Shown in pieces: positions 48,696 to 61,146 of a stretch of 64,000 nt of DNA. The position numbers were made by a program, and so were the translations under genes. The stretch lies in contig NC_066596.1 in assembly GCF_905475345.1 (NCBI RefSeq), positions 4,279,001 through 4,343,000 of the forward strand, given 5' to 3'. The number at the start of each line of letters is the position of its first letter. Position 1 is the first letter of the stretch. The stretch comes from Vespula vulgaris. Lineage: Eukaryota > Arthropoda > Insecta > Hymenoptera > Vespidae. The notes beneath the pieces were generated by a model. It was not told the DNA's origin, made no database searches, and saw only the letters and a program-made list of their open reading frames with translations.

Positions 48696-51600
48696 GAGAA
48701 GGAGAATGAGAAATTTTATTTTTTAAACGTTCCTCCTGTAGCCTTAGAAATCCGACTCGATTCTTCCACGGTTCGATGCATTTTTAAACGTTAGAAAGCA
48801 CGAAGCCCTGGAAAACTGCCTCAGTTCTGTCCAACGTCGAGGAAACTTTAGTTAAAATACTTATCGGTTCACAGAGAATACTCGCTTTAAAAAGGTATAA
48901 TGGAAAAAAGGAAAGAAACGCTGTCGTTGTTCATTCGATAATGGAAAAGTTTCGTTAGTGTATTTGCTTTTACTTTCTTTTTTTTTTTACAATTTTTAAA
49001 CGAATATAAAAGTTGATAATATCCCCGAATTCGTAACAACTATTAATTTATTATTCAATAACTTGCATCGTTTCCATTAATCGATAAAATATTAAAGAAA
49101 AGCAGCGATTTTGGTTAATTAATTGCGTAAAAAATTTTGATCAGATGACATCAGCAAAAAAGTTTATACACACAAATATTCCCGAATATTTCTTCCGTGA
49201 GTCATTCCCCGAACACGCGAGTTTTCTCTTTTCGTGGCCGTCTGCCAAGCAGCTTGTTCAGATGTAATGTTGTTGCCGATCGAATACCACATTACTGGCT
49301 CTTTTGGCGGCTCCTTTCCTTTTCTTTCTTTTTTTTTTAATCTTTTTTGAAATCAACGCGAATCACTCGAGTCATCGATTTTGCACTAATTAATCGTCGT
49401 CGACTTCGAATCGTGGTTTCATTTACGGAGTGGTTTCATTACGGAGTCTGTTCTTTTATCATCTTTATTTGGACTTTTGAATTGCCGAAAATCAAACGTT
49501 GATACTTGTAATCATAAAATATACAATGCTATACGAAATATATAAAATAAAGTTGAAAAAAATTATTCCTGGTATTCGATCATCTTCATTTAGAAAATAA
49601 TCAATCTTCAGCTTAAGAAGGTAGAGACACATCCTTCTCTTTCATCTCGAGATCTTGTCTGGAAGAAGATTTTCCACGAAAGGAAGCGGTCATCGTGCGT
49701 TTGAAACGACCCGGCTTCTTACCCGTTCAGGTAGAACTGGAACTTGCCTTTCAATAATTTATACGGCTTTCTATTGCATACGTTGCCATCGTCTTGGTCG
49801 ACGCCTTAGTATTGGCGAATAACCGTCATGGAATTTCTGGGACATTGGATTAACTATGTAGGTTTATGGTCTGAAGACATTGCATCTATGCAAATTTTGA
49901 TCCTTCCGTACTTTGAGAGCATCTAATGGGATCTTGAAAAAGGGTCATTCAGCCTATATAATATATAATATGTTTAACTGCTGATCACCAATATCTCTAA
50001 ATGTGATTAGATTTGCATTTTATGATATTAATCAAACGACAATTATTAATATACAACAAACAAATATTTGTTGTTAGATCGAAAAGGATTGTCAGATTCG
50101 TAGGTAGAAAGTTGTCTTTCCCAAAATACATTTCTCGAGTGAAATGATGAAGCTCAATGCACTCGAACAGCTCGATAAGAGATATTTTACAGACTGACGC
50201 GAGTGACCAAGCATGTTGTAATAATAAGGCACTTGATTTCAATGGCCAACTCTAATAGATATTGGATAGATCGCTACCATGTTGCATCTCTCAATTTCTT
50301 CGATCCTGAAAATGCTTTATATCGATAATGATTATATCATTTCGATATCTCGTCGCTTTTTAATTATTGTTTTCTCTCTTTTTATTTCATTTTGTAGACA
50401 GTCTATATTTATATCTTTCTATGATTCATATCATTTTAAACGGAATTTTAATTACAAACCGAAGTATATTCTTAAGGCACTCCTCAGTGATAATATAACA
50501 TCGGTTGTTCCAAAGTATAATTAGACGTAACCATGGAAAACGTATAATTTCAGAAGAGTTAAGGGGCGGAGTTAAGTGAACGTTTTCTAAGACAATTTTT
50601 TGTTTTCTGGACACACCGGCTTACCGGCTTTGGGAAAATCCAAGGAAGGTTTTGTGTAAAGCATTATCACGGATCGTCCAAAAAAAAATATATAAATAAA
50701 AGTGAAGGATAAATGCGAGAAGGAGAGATAATCATACATTTGTAAACATTCAGACAGAGTTGTATATCGTGGATCGTCGCGTAGTAAGGTGACCGATGTT
50801 TTTATTTCTCCGTATTTCGTTTGATATGTTTTGTTTATCGCGTTAGTTAGAGCTACGTCGTAGAAGAGTGAACATCGCACGAGACGAGATAAGCCTTAGT
50901 TTAATTTTTGTAACGTTAGTACGTGTTAATTGGATAAAACTCCAATATTATATTAAGGCATAACAAAGAGAATTAAGAAGAATCGGTGAATTTTACAGGT
51001 AATTTTAATAATCATATAAGACAATATTCTTTGAAAATTAGTTTTCGAATTCAGCGATATAGGAACAATGTCTCGTTTATTGTAAGCTTTATAAAACTCG
51101 AATCAGAATTGATGCGACGTAAGGACAGCAGCGATCGATAAAATAAACAGAACGACTCACCGTATTCGACAGCATTCGACAATGCATTCTCATTCGAAGG
51201 ACGGACGACGATCTTATCGGACGTATTCATTCCATGCCATTACGCTGGTCCATCTGGTTTCTTGTAGATCATTCACCAGACGAAGACGATGACGATGGTT
51301 ATTGCGTTTGGCTGACTCATCGATGAGTTAAGAATTTTATGTGGCGTAAATTAGTGGCTTGTGTCGTGACCTTTTCGATTGGAAACAAGGCAAACGTTAT
51401 AACGTGTATTATCGCCAGATAATTTCACCTTCTTTTCTTCAGTGAGACTTTTCATTTTCTTTTTTTTTTTAACTTTAACATCGAATTACGTCGAATATTC
51501 CGTAATTTTCCATTAAACGAAGAGCAAATCACACACGCTTTTCAACTTTCCCTCGTTTGAGTAGTTTGCTCGTTATAACGTCTGCCTTCTCCTTTTTGAT

Positions 51601-54600
51601 CGAATTTAGGTTTTGAACGGATCGTAATTTCAAAAGTATATGGTCAATATTTGTAGGAGATCTTTAAAGGTTTTATTATTAAATATTACCCGATCCATTT
51701 CATTTCCTTGATTAAACGTAGTTGGGTAATATCTAGGTATTAATACGAAGTATTAATATCTCGATGTCACTGACAGTATTGAAAAGGTATATTTTAATGG
51801 ATCGTATCGTATAATATCCAAATATAAGAAATTTCTCGGTAGCTTATGTGAAATTGGTTGGTGGTTACCGACCTGTTTCAAACGCAACACGTGCACCGTT
51901 CTCTCAAGAACGTTCGATTCGCTTGCGGCTCACGAGCACTTAGCGGCATATATTTAACGTCATTTTGTTCATTTTGTCTGTGCCTCTTTAACCCCGAGTA
52001 AGCTGGGCACCTGCAGCGATCCTGTAATTGCTTGGAAGGCCGAATGGATTCGTGGTGAATATGATAAATAACGAACGTGTTATGTGCGTTATCAGCAACG
52101 TTAAACTTTTATATTATACTATTTTATTTATTTTCCGCTATTAAATTCTAACAACGTTTTCTACGATTTCACTTTTACTATCGACGTATTGAAGTTTCTC
52201 ATTTTCAGATCAAAGATACGTATACCGTTTAAAACGTTACTCGATTAACAAAAATGAATTGTGAGTCAAGTCATGAGAGAGTACTGCGTAAATTGGTATT
52301 CACTGAAAAGCGAGAGATTTGATCGCGAACACGACTAGTATTGCGAGACACGAAAAATTCCGAAGAACGTGCGTTTACACTACGTTCGGAATAATCGTAC
52401 GATTAGTTTAATGAATCGTTTCTCGGAAAGAATGTTGTTCGATGAGTTCATCGTCGTGTCCTTAAACAAATAATTCGAGTCGATGAAAAATTAATAACTA
52501 TGGATCTCGGGTTAATTCCCGAGATTATTAAAGTAGTTAATGAGAAAATATTGCGTGTGATTAATTAGAAATTTCTTGGTCTCTTGCGATTAAAAAAATA
52601 TATATACATCGTACATTTGATATACGTTCTTTTTATACATTTGTACGCAATAATAACTATTTTATTTACGGAAAGAAATGATTACAAATATAATATTTAC
52701 TCGGAACAATTTTTCTGCGAATTCAAACGAAGCAACAGTTGATGAATTCATAAAAGACTTAAAGTCACGTTTAGCTCTGCAAATATTTATCGTCACGGTA
52801 CTCAAAGCTATTTCTTTAACGGGAACTCAACACTACTTTTGTTTCACTGTTTCTCTCACACTTCTATTTATTCAAAATTATCGCTCTAGTAAACGCAGCG
52901 GTGGGTGCATCCCAAGTCGGATGACTTGCCTTGTTACATTTCGTTGCGTTCGACTCGTGCCTAATGTACATTTGCTGAGAGATTTGGGCAGGCGCCAAGA
53001 GTTAGTAATGATGATGGACATTCGCTAACTATAGTTGTCATGAGAGGGGCAAGGATAGGCAAGGAAGAGGGAGATGTCACTATTCATTTCGTGCCGCTAA
53101 CCCAAAACGGACAAGATTACGTGAATCAACTCGAGTTAACGATGATCGATGACGTCTCTCTTTCTCTCTCTGTCTCTTTCTCTCTCTCCCTCTCTTTCTC
53201 TCTCTCCTAGATGGATCAAATAACTTGATTGAGAATAATTGACACACTTTTGTAACCAAATAAAATCAATGACGATCGAAAGATTTTTTTGAATATTTTT
53301 TAACGAAAAAGGGAAGTTCCAAATTTGTCTTCTTTTTTTAAAAACAAATAGCTCGGTGTCATCTAGCTAGTGTCAACATAAATATATTGTCATTGAACTT
53401 GAGCAATCTTGCTCAACCTTGGACAGTAAAGCAGGTAGTGAAGTAACGTGCACGTCTTTTTAACTCTCCCGTAGCGAACATATTAGGAAAACGCGTATTA
53501 GCGTATATGGCGAGTTGTCAGAAGTCTAGTACTCGAGTTAGCTTCAAGAGGATTCTACTGAGCTTTTCCTGTTCTTATCGGACTAGCTTGTCGTAGAATC
53601 ATTTGCGACTGTTCTGAGAAGTTCAATGTGAAGAAAGAAGAAAAAAGAAGCTCGACAAGAAACAACGTGATTTCGATTTAATATATACGTACAATAAAAT
53701 ATGTATACGTATCTTTTCTTGCATTCATAAAATTTATGTTTATTAACGATTATTCGTAATTATTAATGATACTGCTAAAAATTTGACGTGTTGACTTTTC
53801 TTTAAAACACTACGCTTGATTGAATAATCGAACAATCCGTTTTTTCTAAAACTTTCTTCAAACTCATTATCGTATACAAAGCAACTGAGATTTTGAGCTT
53901 TAATGAATGAGGCCGTCAGTGAGTAACGAGAACGGTAAGCTAACATTTTCTCGATAGAATTTTAATAAGAATCTATTGTATACCCTAGAAGAGAATAGAG
54001 AAGTGGGAGGGGTAAAGTTGCCTTTAGCGATAGAAATCTTTCTTTTGGTCGAACGTTCGACGTCATTGATGACTGCGGCATTCGCGAAGGTCAGTAAACT
54101 TTGAGGTAATAATTTACCGCGTTGACGACGAATTTAAAGTCACGAGTGTGCACGTGTAAGACGGTAAACCTTGGTTGGCTGTGTTTACGTAGCGGGAAAT
54201 ATGCAAACTATAAAAGGATCGCTAGAGTCTTATCGTTGCGTAAGTTGTTTCAATTTAATACGAATTGTGAATACTCTAAATGACGCTTAATTATAAATAC
54301 GTTGAAAGTTCTATTATGTTTGGATATGTGAAATAATTCATTTTAGAAGTCAGATTAATGCAAAGTAAACAATCGTTACAAGTTGAAAAGTTAGTTAATT
54401 ATAAATTACATCTTTCATAAGATTTGAAGCTGTTTTATGAATACAATCAAATACGTATTACGTTAGTTAGAAACGTCATTACTGTAGTCATTGAAAGTGA
54501 GCAAATGAAAGGACAGGTGGACTTAATTCTGATTATGGCATTACATGGCGATCAAGGTGCTTCATTATACCACTGAGTATGTATGCTTGCTGAACACTAG

Positions 54601-55368
54601 TATACTTTAACGTGTGCTAGGCGTAGCTTGGTAATTGCTGCGAGATCTCGAATGGCTGCAGGCAGATGACCACCAGGAGATTCCCTGGGTGGTCCAACTT
54701 GTATTGCGAGATCTAAGCGAGCCAACTGAAAATACAGAAAACGATGATGCACTGCAAATCGAGTTAGGAAAGTAGTTTGACGTTGACATATACGTCTTAA
54801 TCAGTGGACCAGTTCTCGAGCTTCAGGAACACTCAATTCTATTTTGAACGGATTATTTCCAGATGTTCTTTTTCTATCTTTTTATATTCCGGAAAAAGCA
54901 TGTTTGTGAAAAGCGATCACCTAGATTGATTCGTATTAAAAGTTTTATGACTTGTTGCATTTGACAATCACGGCTACTCGATGTTTATAACAACAAATAG
55001 AAATAGCGAATGGGTCAATCGCTCACCATCTGCATGTTCGATCGTTATTCTATAAATATTGCTCCGTCGATTGGTCATCGTTTAACTGGTAAATTTCTCA
55101 ATAAACCTGGAAATATCATTTCGATTTATAATCGTCTCGTCACTCGAGTGTACCATTTCATATGACCAGATTGCGATCAATGTTTTTTCAATTTATTAAT
55201 TGATGCAGTATTCGAATTATAATTATATTATACGAAATATATAATAGTTATAGATACAGCCTAATTAATTTCCAAGGAAATGTCACAATGATGATGTCCT
55301 TCAAAGCACTTCGTTATTAGGATCAATAATTTTTACGATTGAATTTACCGATAAATTCACAAATGAGT

Positions 55369-55416
<48 letters not shown>

Positions 55417-58400
55417 AAAGGAGATAGAGTAGGAGAAATGTCACGTCCGCCGGAGTAAAGCCGGATTACGGTGACAAACCGATATTCCAGGATTGGAGTG
55501 GACAGTTATTCCTAATCGAGAGACATAAAGCCAGGGCAGGACTAGTTTGACTTCTTAAAATCATATTATGATTATGATCAATTACGAACAGTACTAATTA
55601 ACACTTGTTCCACGCTAGACTATGTGATTTATTTTTAGATGGTTCTTTATCTGAGAAAAAAACATAATCATTTTTAATTCAATAAAAGGAATTCTAGCTT
55701 TCCTTAAGATCATTATTAACGTATTTCTATGCAAGAGGAAGAATGAATATACAAGTACGCTTGATTTTATAGTACCGTTTACAGACATGACGTTTTTGGG
55801 TTAACTAGCTGCTGCCCCGTAATTGACCGTCCGCTCGTTATTTACGTAATTATGGGAGGAGGTTTTGCGTTCGATGAGAATATCGTTGTAAGGCGAAGCG
55901 CCAATCTGAAGATATATATGGATGACAATGATATATCTAGAACTACCTATTGTCTAACTTTTACATACATATACAAGTACCTACGCATTCAGGTAGTTTG
56001 ATAGTCGAGTTTCATCGTCCTAGTATCGCATAAAGTTCTCTTTACACGCTAGAAACTCTCGCATTGTTTCGTAGATTCTTGTTCGGTGTACAATACCAAA
56101 GTTCAAAACTTAAATAAAATTATGAGGGAAGAAAATGAAATAGCAATTACGAAAACGTTATTTTTATGATTAATCAAGTGAGTTTCACTTTAGTAATCGT
56201 CGTTGCACTATTTTAACTCTACGAATGGAAGTAATTTCACTGTCAACCGGCATGCATGGAATCATAAAATTATTTATGATGCTATTTATCAGTCGTAGCA
56301 GGAGCTGCGTAGCATAAATACTGATGGAAGATCCAAGCTTAATGTTATTATCGCATTACGTATTAAAGAATATTGCGTCATAATTTTTATCTGTATAACT
56401 GGAATCTACAAAAGAATGAATTTAATTCATACAAGGTACATTTCCGTAATGATAAATAATTATCACTTATTAATCGGTAGATTGCGATCACGATAATCAA
56501 GTCTAACCGTTTTTTATTCAATTAATAAGATTTATCATAGCTTTCTGAAATCAACATAAACGTAATCTAGGAATATATATGAATGAATTTACAAAGAATG
56601 ATTTCATTGAGAAAGAAAGATCAGCATAAAATTTTATCACATTTTCATGCTATGGATCATCGCGATAGGATAAGAAAGGTTGATGAGATACGTTTCAGCC
56701 CTTTCTATGGATTATTTCTAAGAACGTAGGATTATTCCAAGAGACAGAAAATAATAGCGTTGGAGAAAACGTGGGCGCGTTAACAGCGACGTGTCAGACG
56801 CAAGAAAGAGAAGAGAAGAAACCCTTTATATCCCGTTTAAAGATGGTGAAAACGAAAGGAAAGAAAGGGAGGAAACAAAACGGCGAATCACCTTTGTATC
56901 CATACGTCGAGGAGTCGTTTGATAGTGGGGGAAGGAGAGACCTCGAGACTCTCTTGAATCTCGCGTAGGTTCATTCAAGCGAGAGAAGCGTTCGAACTTT
57001 TATTCGTCAGACACGCTTACCGATATATATCTTCGTACTTTCCGACACGCGTGGGAGGAAGAGCCTACGAGAAGATAAACCAGTGGGTGGGATTTGAAAT
57101 CGAATTTTATTTTACATTTTTTTGATATTACTGACAACTATGGGAAATTTTTTTTAATAATAATTCTTATTACTTTTAATTTTAAATAGATATTCCGTCA
57201 ACTTCAAAATCATCGCTCGAGTATTGACTCTTAAAGTTGTTGACTATTTAAGTTGTTTATAAAGATAAAATTGTAGTTTTGCGTTAATTTTTTTTATTAC
57301 CTTGTTATCGTAGATATAAACGAAGACGTCCTTCGATTTAAATGATTTAATAGATACGTTAGCGACAAAAAAAGAAGTAGAAAAAAGCGGTTCAGCGAAC
57401 ATGCAACTTTTCCATTTTGTGGATCATTTTATCGTATCTCTATAAGGGGTGTTTCTACGAATAAAACATACGTTATTGAATATGCAATCGTATAAATTAA
57501 ATAACTAACAGATAGTTACTGTTTTATTTTTCCAGCTGATACATATTCCATTTGGTAGCCTAATTGTATAGCTCGTGTATCTAATCTTTGTCCGCAGACT
57601 GAATGGCTACTTCCATTCCATTCGCTCAATAGAATTGAGAGCGATCATGCTCGATTAATTACTAATTAATCGATTGAATCACCCGCTAGCGATTGAAGAA
57701 AGAATGTCGATAAATTCTTTCTTAATGAAGGAAAGTCGTATACAATTAAATAGGATATTATTTAGTTTGTCTTGTTCCGAGGATTTTTTATATTTTTTTT
57801 GTATAAAGTATCTAGATCTAATGCATAGTTAATGATTCGTTATAGGACGAAAGGTGAACTTTCAGATAAATAAACGTTTCTAGACTTATAAGTCAGAAAT
57901 AATAGTGTGTTCTTTTTTTCTTTATTGTTTGCAAATTTGCTATTCTTTTGATTATTTCGCTACCATGATTCTTGTCTTTCTGATGTATACCGCATACTTG
58001 GAAAAAGTGTTTTGTAGGTCATCGCTACAAGGGAGACTTGTCTCTTTATGGCATTACGTCATCATTCACAGACACGCATACAAACGCATGCGATATGTGG
58101 AGACGTACGTGCCGAGGCATATTCCGTATCCCTCGTTTACATATTATTACGTTCGGTACACGCGCAGTTGAATGAAGAATCGCATTATATAGAGAAATCT
58201 GAAAACATCTGAAAAATGTGAAAAAGCCACGGAAGAAACGTTCGTTCGTTCATTTTTCTCGATCTAAGCGTTTCATTTTGTGTATATGTATATATATATG
58301 TATATGTATATAAATAAAAGTTTACCTATGCTTTCGTAAGTTTCACATAATTTTGCAATTGATGGCACTTGGAGTAAAGAAAAAAATTCGATGCCTTCTT

Positions 58401-58606
58401 TCTCTCGTTTTATTGAAGTTTATATTCTATCGAATTTAAAATTCCCACTCTTCAGATCATTCGGTAGACCGCGAATATTCATTAGATTCAAATAGTTTGG
58501 ACTCTTTCTTCGCATTTGTTTTTGTAAGGTGTTCGTTAAAACGAACGTCACGTTTAAAGCACAAAGACTCTTGCATTTTCGTTTGCCTTTTAATTCATTG
58601 CGGTTT

Positions 58607-58641
<35 letters not shown>

Positions 58642-61146
58642 CTCTTATTTTCTCTAGTAATGCAAAACGAACTTGAAAATGAAGGAAGCTGGGTGCGAGA
58701 CTCGAAGCTAAACACCAAACAACATTTCTCCGTCTTGTGAGAGACAAGTACGGAATATGAGATAAGAAAGAAAGAGAAAGAAACAGGTAGTAGCTTAAAC
58801 GTCTCGTTACTTCGCGTTCCCATTCTCTTTGATTATTCTCTTTTCTTTTCTCACTCGTTTTTCAGTTTCGCAAAGCTTGCTGAAGAATTCCTTCATTCGT
58901 CTATATCTCTTAACAGCACTCTAGAAAAACTTGCAAAAAGTGAAAAGCATCCTCTTCTATTCCGTTTTCTTTTTCGTATGTCCGTATTCACATTTAACCC
59001 TTTGAGTAGTACGTACGTAGTAGTTACGTCATATTTTAGTTGGGTCGTAGTAGTAGGAACGTACATATACATCGTTCTTAGTTTTATGACGGTTTGGAAG
59101 TTAGTTTTGCCGTTATTTGAAACTTTGTGTTCAAAGAGTTAAAGTCACTCTGACGCTCGTTCTCGCATTGTAAAGGGAGAGGTAGAGTGATATATTAACG
59201 GGTACAAAAGCGAAGCAAGCAAGTTAAAATAATGTCAGCCTTGTATTCGAGGCAATATCAATGTGTAATTCGTATAAAATTATTTAATGACAGATCAATG
59301 AGTTAATTCAGTTTTAATAAAAATTTGTATTATTTAAAACATTATTTATCGCTTTTGTAATTTTTTTTCCTTCCTTTTATGAGCAAATCTCACGTTTATC
59401 AAAGCAATGAAATAGCAATATTGCACGTAATAAAAAAATCGGGACATATATTTTCATTCGACGCAAAAGACGTTCCCATCATGCTGAATCGCGTATCTTT
59501 TTCTTGTATCTGTAATATCTCTCGGTTTCTTCGTTTATTATTTACCCATGACTAACCATCGTTCCCATACAAAGATGTGAACTTTTTTTTTATTTCTCGA
59601 AGAGTAGTTACTTCTCCAAAGATGGAATTCATACCGATCGTTGCTCAGAAGAAACTCATACTATCAATCGACCGATCGATCGATCCGGCGTTGTGAAAGC
59701 TCTCAGGATCCGTCATTCGCATTCGATCGTAATGTATTCAAGAAGGATCATGATGTATTCGAGAGGATCGGCTTGGTCGATCGTTCTTAACGTAATACTA
59801 CGAACATGACGTCATCTTCAGAAATGATTTCCAGCAACGAAGATTTTGAAAATAAATCTGACGAAAGGATTGGGTCGTTTTTCTATTTTCAGATTGTACA
59901 AACTATATTCGTGAGGTTACGATCGATTTGGCATCCAAAGGATTGAATAATATGTCACAGCTGCCTGAATGTGTCATAGTTATCAATAAGTTTTGAATTT
60001 TATCAAGATTAATAATTTTAAGACGAAAATGTCAAGAAGATATTTTTATATATAAATCGCAAGCTTGCAAAATATCAATATTAATCGTATTCTAATTAGA
60101 AATGACCTAAAACTAATATGTTTTAATTTATAAAATTATATTTTGCCTTTTCATTCCTTTGTCCTTTTTTAATCGGTTACATGTTCTATCATTGTGGAAA
60201 TAATTATGTTATCTTTAGTCAACCTATTTCTTTCTGATTTTTTAAAAAACTCTTCGAACTATTCTATATTTTGAATCTTTTCTCATCTAATGAATATAAA
60301 CCTTTGCATTTGCAATCCTCTCAGATAATTTTCGAAAGCATACGATTAATTATGCACGATAGTGTATATACTCAATTACTGAATTCCTCAAGAAAAGATA
60401 GAATTTATCGGAGTGGGATGTCATGGATTATGGAAGAGATAGTTTCTCGCCTACATAGACTTTAATGAAACAGGCATAATATAGAAGAAGAAAAAAAGAG
60501 ATAGAGAGAAAAAAAGAGAGTCGATCGTATGTAAGTATCTGCGATGAATTTATCGACGTATCTCTACGTGCGATGTCCATTCGCAATGAGAATGAACGCT
60601 GACCATTACTTCAGTACAATAAATAGGAACTTCAGGCTGTTGCATGCGACCTGTACATTTTTTGTAGCGTGTGATAATTATTATTGGCATTCGTGCACGC
60701 AAAAACATATACATACGTTCGAGATACGTCGCGATCGATTCTATCAAATCGCCTGATGACCGTTCACGGACGAATTAATTAACGTTGCCGTTGTCAAGTT
60801 GCTTCCGAATGACGTGATTTGTATTTGATATTAATTAATGCTATTGGAATCAATAATATAAGCAAGCATCATTTGGGTACTAATTTTTATCCCAAGAAGA
60901 AAGACATCGTTCTTTCTAATTGATTTCATATATTTTTTTATAACTTTCTAATTTAACAATCCGATTGTTTTATGTCCAGGTGGAATCCGTTGACTTAGCA
61001 TTGAAAATTCTGGACGGTTGGCAGATAAGAGGGAAAACGTTATCGGTGCAAAGAGCGAAGTTTCAAATGAAGGGAGAGTACGACCCAGCATTGAAACCAA
61101 AACGAAAAAAGAAAGACAAAGATCGTCAGAAGAAGATCCAAGAAAG
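31844..61146 (+). CDS. HTATSF1: Tat-SF1 / HTATSF1 splicing factor, 5' part of gene
   Basis: Three exons are inside the window: 31844-32173, 32251-32622 and 60980-61146, giving 289 codons plus two bases; the gene continues past the right edge. Two aromatic repeats (YEFDGQSYVYMD and YGFENDTHTYTD, ending NQWVPQ and NAWFPK) lie at about residues 20-110, typical of Tat-SF1. An RRM follows with RNP2 IYVSGL near 180 and RNP1 KGDALCTYI near 225. The third exon completes the RRM (VESVDLALKILDGWQIRGK, AKFQMKGEYD) and adds a Lys-rich stretch before the second RRM, which is not in view. Tat-SF1 (barricade in Drosophila, Cus2 in yeast) helps the U2 snRNP in splicing. The second intron is about 28.4 kb and splits the RRM; it holds a lectin gene on the other strand. 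Confidence 0.93.
33343..33417. repeat. (GA)n microsatellite
   Basis: Almost pure GA dinucleotides in the large Tat-SF1 intron, next to the 3' end of the lectin gene. Open frames through it encode only Arg-Glu or Ser-Leu runs. Confidence 0.95.
33468..40285 (-). CDS. Secreted C-type lectin-domain protein with basic tail
   Basis: Five exons on the minus strand: 40285-40249, 34766-34491, 34374-34141, 34027-33826, 33708-33468; total 990 nt, 329 aa, phases consistent. The 37-nt first exon encodes a signal peptide (MWKIWILLLCATG) and is followed by a 5.5-kb intron. A C-type lectin fold spans about residues 48-176 with Cys48, Cys59, Cys76, Cys151, Cys167 and Cys175 and the WIGG landmark at 110-113. 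The usual calcium and sugar ligands (EPN or QPD, WND) are missing; the last reads KWNAKSC. A basic tail follows (RRRKK at about 184-188, a furin-like site, then many Lys/Arg/Gln). The whole gene is nested in Tat-SF1 intron 2 in antisense orientation. Insect cuticle lectins such as Schlaff are possible relatives, but I cannot confirm this. Confidence 0.9.
35814..35849. repeat. (TC)n microsatellite
   Basis: Continuous TC dinucleotides followed by a C-rich edge. Confidence 0.95.
39573..39619. repeat. (TA)n microsatellite
   Basis: About 23 uninterrupted TA dinucleotides. Confidence 0.95.
40286..42903. other. Intronic spacer of Tat-SF1 upstream of the lectin gene
   Basis: The lectin promoter should lie just right of 40285; a minus-strand TATAAA is at 40391-40396, but its spacing to a nearby TCAGT initiator is too short to trust. 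A GC-richer patch at about 40640-40760 and another at 42421-42690 have no supported exon. A (TA)-rich stretch covers about 42369-42422. Confidence 0.4.
40771..40842. repeat. (GA)n / (GATA)n compound microsatellite
   Basis: GA dinucleotides interrupted by a GATAGATAGATA block, upstream of the lectin promoter. The open frames across it are Ser-Leu runs and are not genes. Confidence 0.95.
42904..43362 (+). CDS. Hypothetical secreted protein ORF, possibly first exon of a nested gene
   Basis: An ATG at 42904 opens 152 codons to a TAG, inside an unusually long open frame for this base composition (it extends upstream to 42538 through a TA repeat that is probably not coding). The N-terminus MMRGFHQISICFINICFICT looks like a signal peptide. 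A donor at 43049/43050 (GGAAG|GTACGA) would end a first exon in phase 2. An exon-like segment at 44928-45022 (acceptor CTTTCGAAAGCAG, donor GTAAGT) enters in phase 2 and stays open as RQAIAATRLAKSHADLNRS and onward, leaving in phase 1. I found no convincing next exon. Either a single-exon ORF, a spliced gene, or chance. Confidence 0.25.
   Translation: MMRGFHQISICFINICFICTSISNGHVQVSQFEHPRGRTYSSLSEKFGRYEIFVKENCSERRMFYQALLSDVCTYYSIGLLEFCRSFPNWAEYIVNGPITNSFRTYPSEARIAELCSICNALERNRDDLFFPLFVESSHYPLSTRLLDVDHS
43831..43890. repeat. (GAC)n trinucleotide repeat
   Basis: About 20 GAC triplets with one AAC variant. The open frame running through it encodes a threonine run and is not supported as a gene. 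Confidence 0.95.
45023..54611. other. Large Tat-SF1 intron, middle part
   Basis: AT-rich sequence with many 60-90-codon chance frames. Simple repeats lie at about 47109-47160 (GA), 48670-48702 (GA) and 53155-53208 (TC). A minus-strand ORF at 46828-47046 (MERTEFPRSTLDRIIQAF and onward, 72 aa) has protein-like composition but no splice or homology support. Nothing else is convincing. Confidence 0.5.
54612..54725 (-). CDS. Orphan coding-like exon of 38 codons
   Basis: On the minus strand an acceptor (GTATTTTCAG) is followed by 114 nt that are clearly GC-richer than the surroundings and open in phase 0. They encode LARLDLAIQVGPPRESPGG followed by a helical stretch ending ITKLRLAH. A donor GTTAAAGT comes exactly after codon 38. 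No partner exon was found on this strand, and I do not recognise the family. It may be an exon of a second nested gene or a leftover of a lost gene. Confidence 0.35.
55371..55413. repeat. (GA)n microsatellite
   Basis: GA dinucleotide run with A-rich edges. Confidence 0.95.
58606..58646. repeat. (TC)n/(TTTC)n microsatellite
   Basis: TC dinucleotides passing into TTTC tetranucleotides. Confidence 0.95.
58994..59142. mobile_element. Short TTAA-flanked inverted-repeat element (MITE-like)
   Basis: TTAA-CCCTTTGAG on the left (58994) and CAAAGAG-TTAA on the right (ends 59142) form imperfect terminal inverted repeats with TTAA target duplications, as in piggyBac-type non-autonomous elements. The 149-bp interior has no coding capacity. 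Confidence 0.5.

Larger units (their letters stand above)
54726..60979. other. Large Tat-SF1 intron, right part
   Basis: Contains a (GA)n tract at 55371-55413, a (TTTC)n tract at 58606-58646 and a small TTAA-flanked element at 58994-59142. An open stretch near 55446-55550 and another at 56771-56968 have no splice context that I trust. The acceptor of Tat-SF1 exon 3 (TTTTATGTCCAG) closes the intron. Confidence 0.5.
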
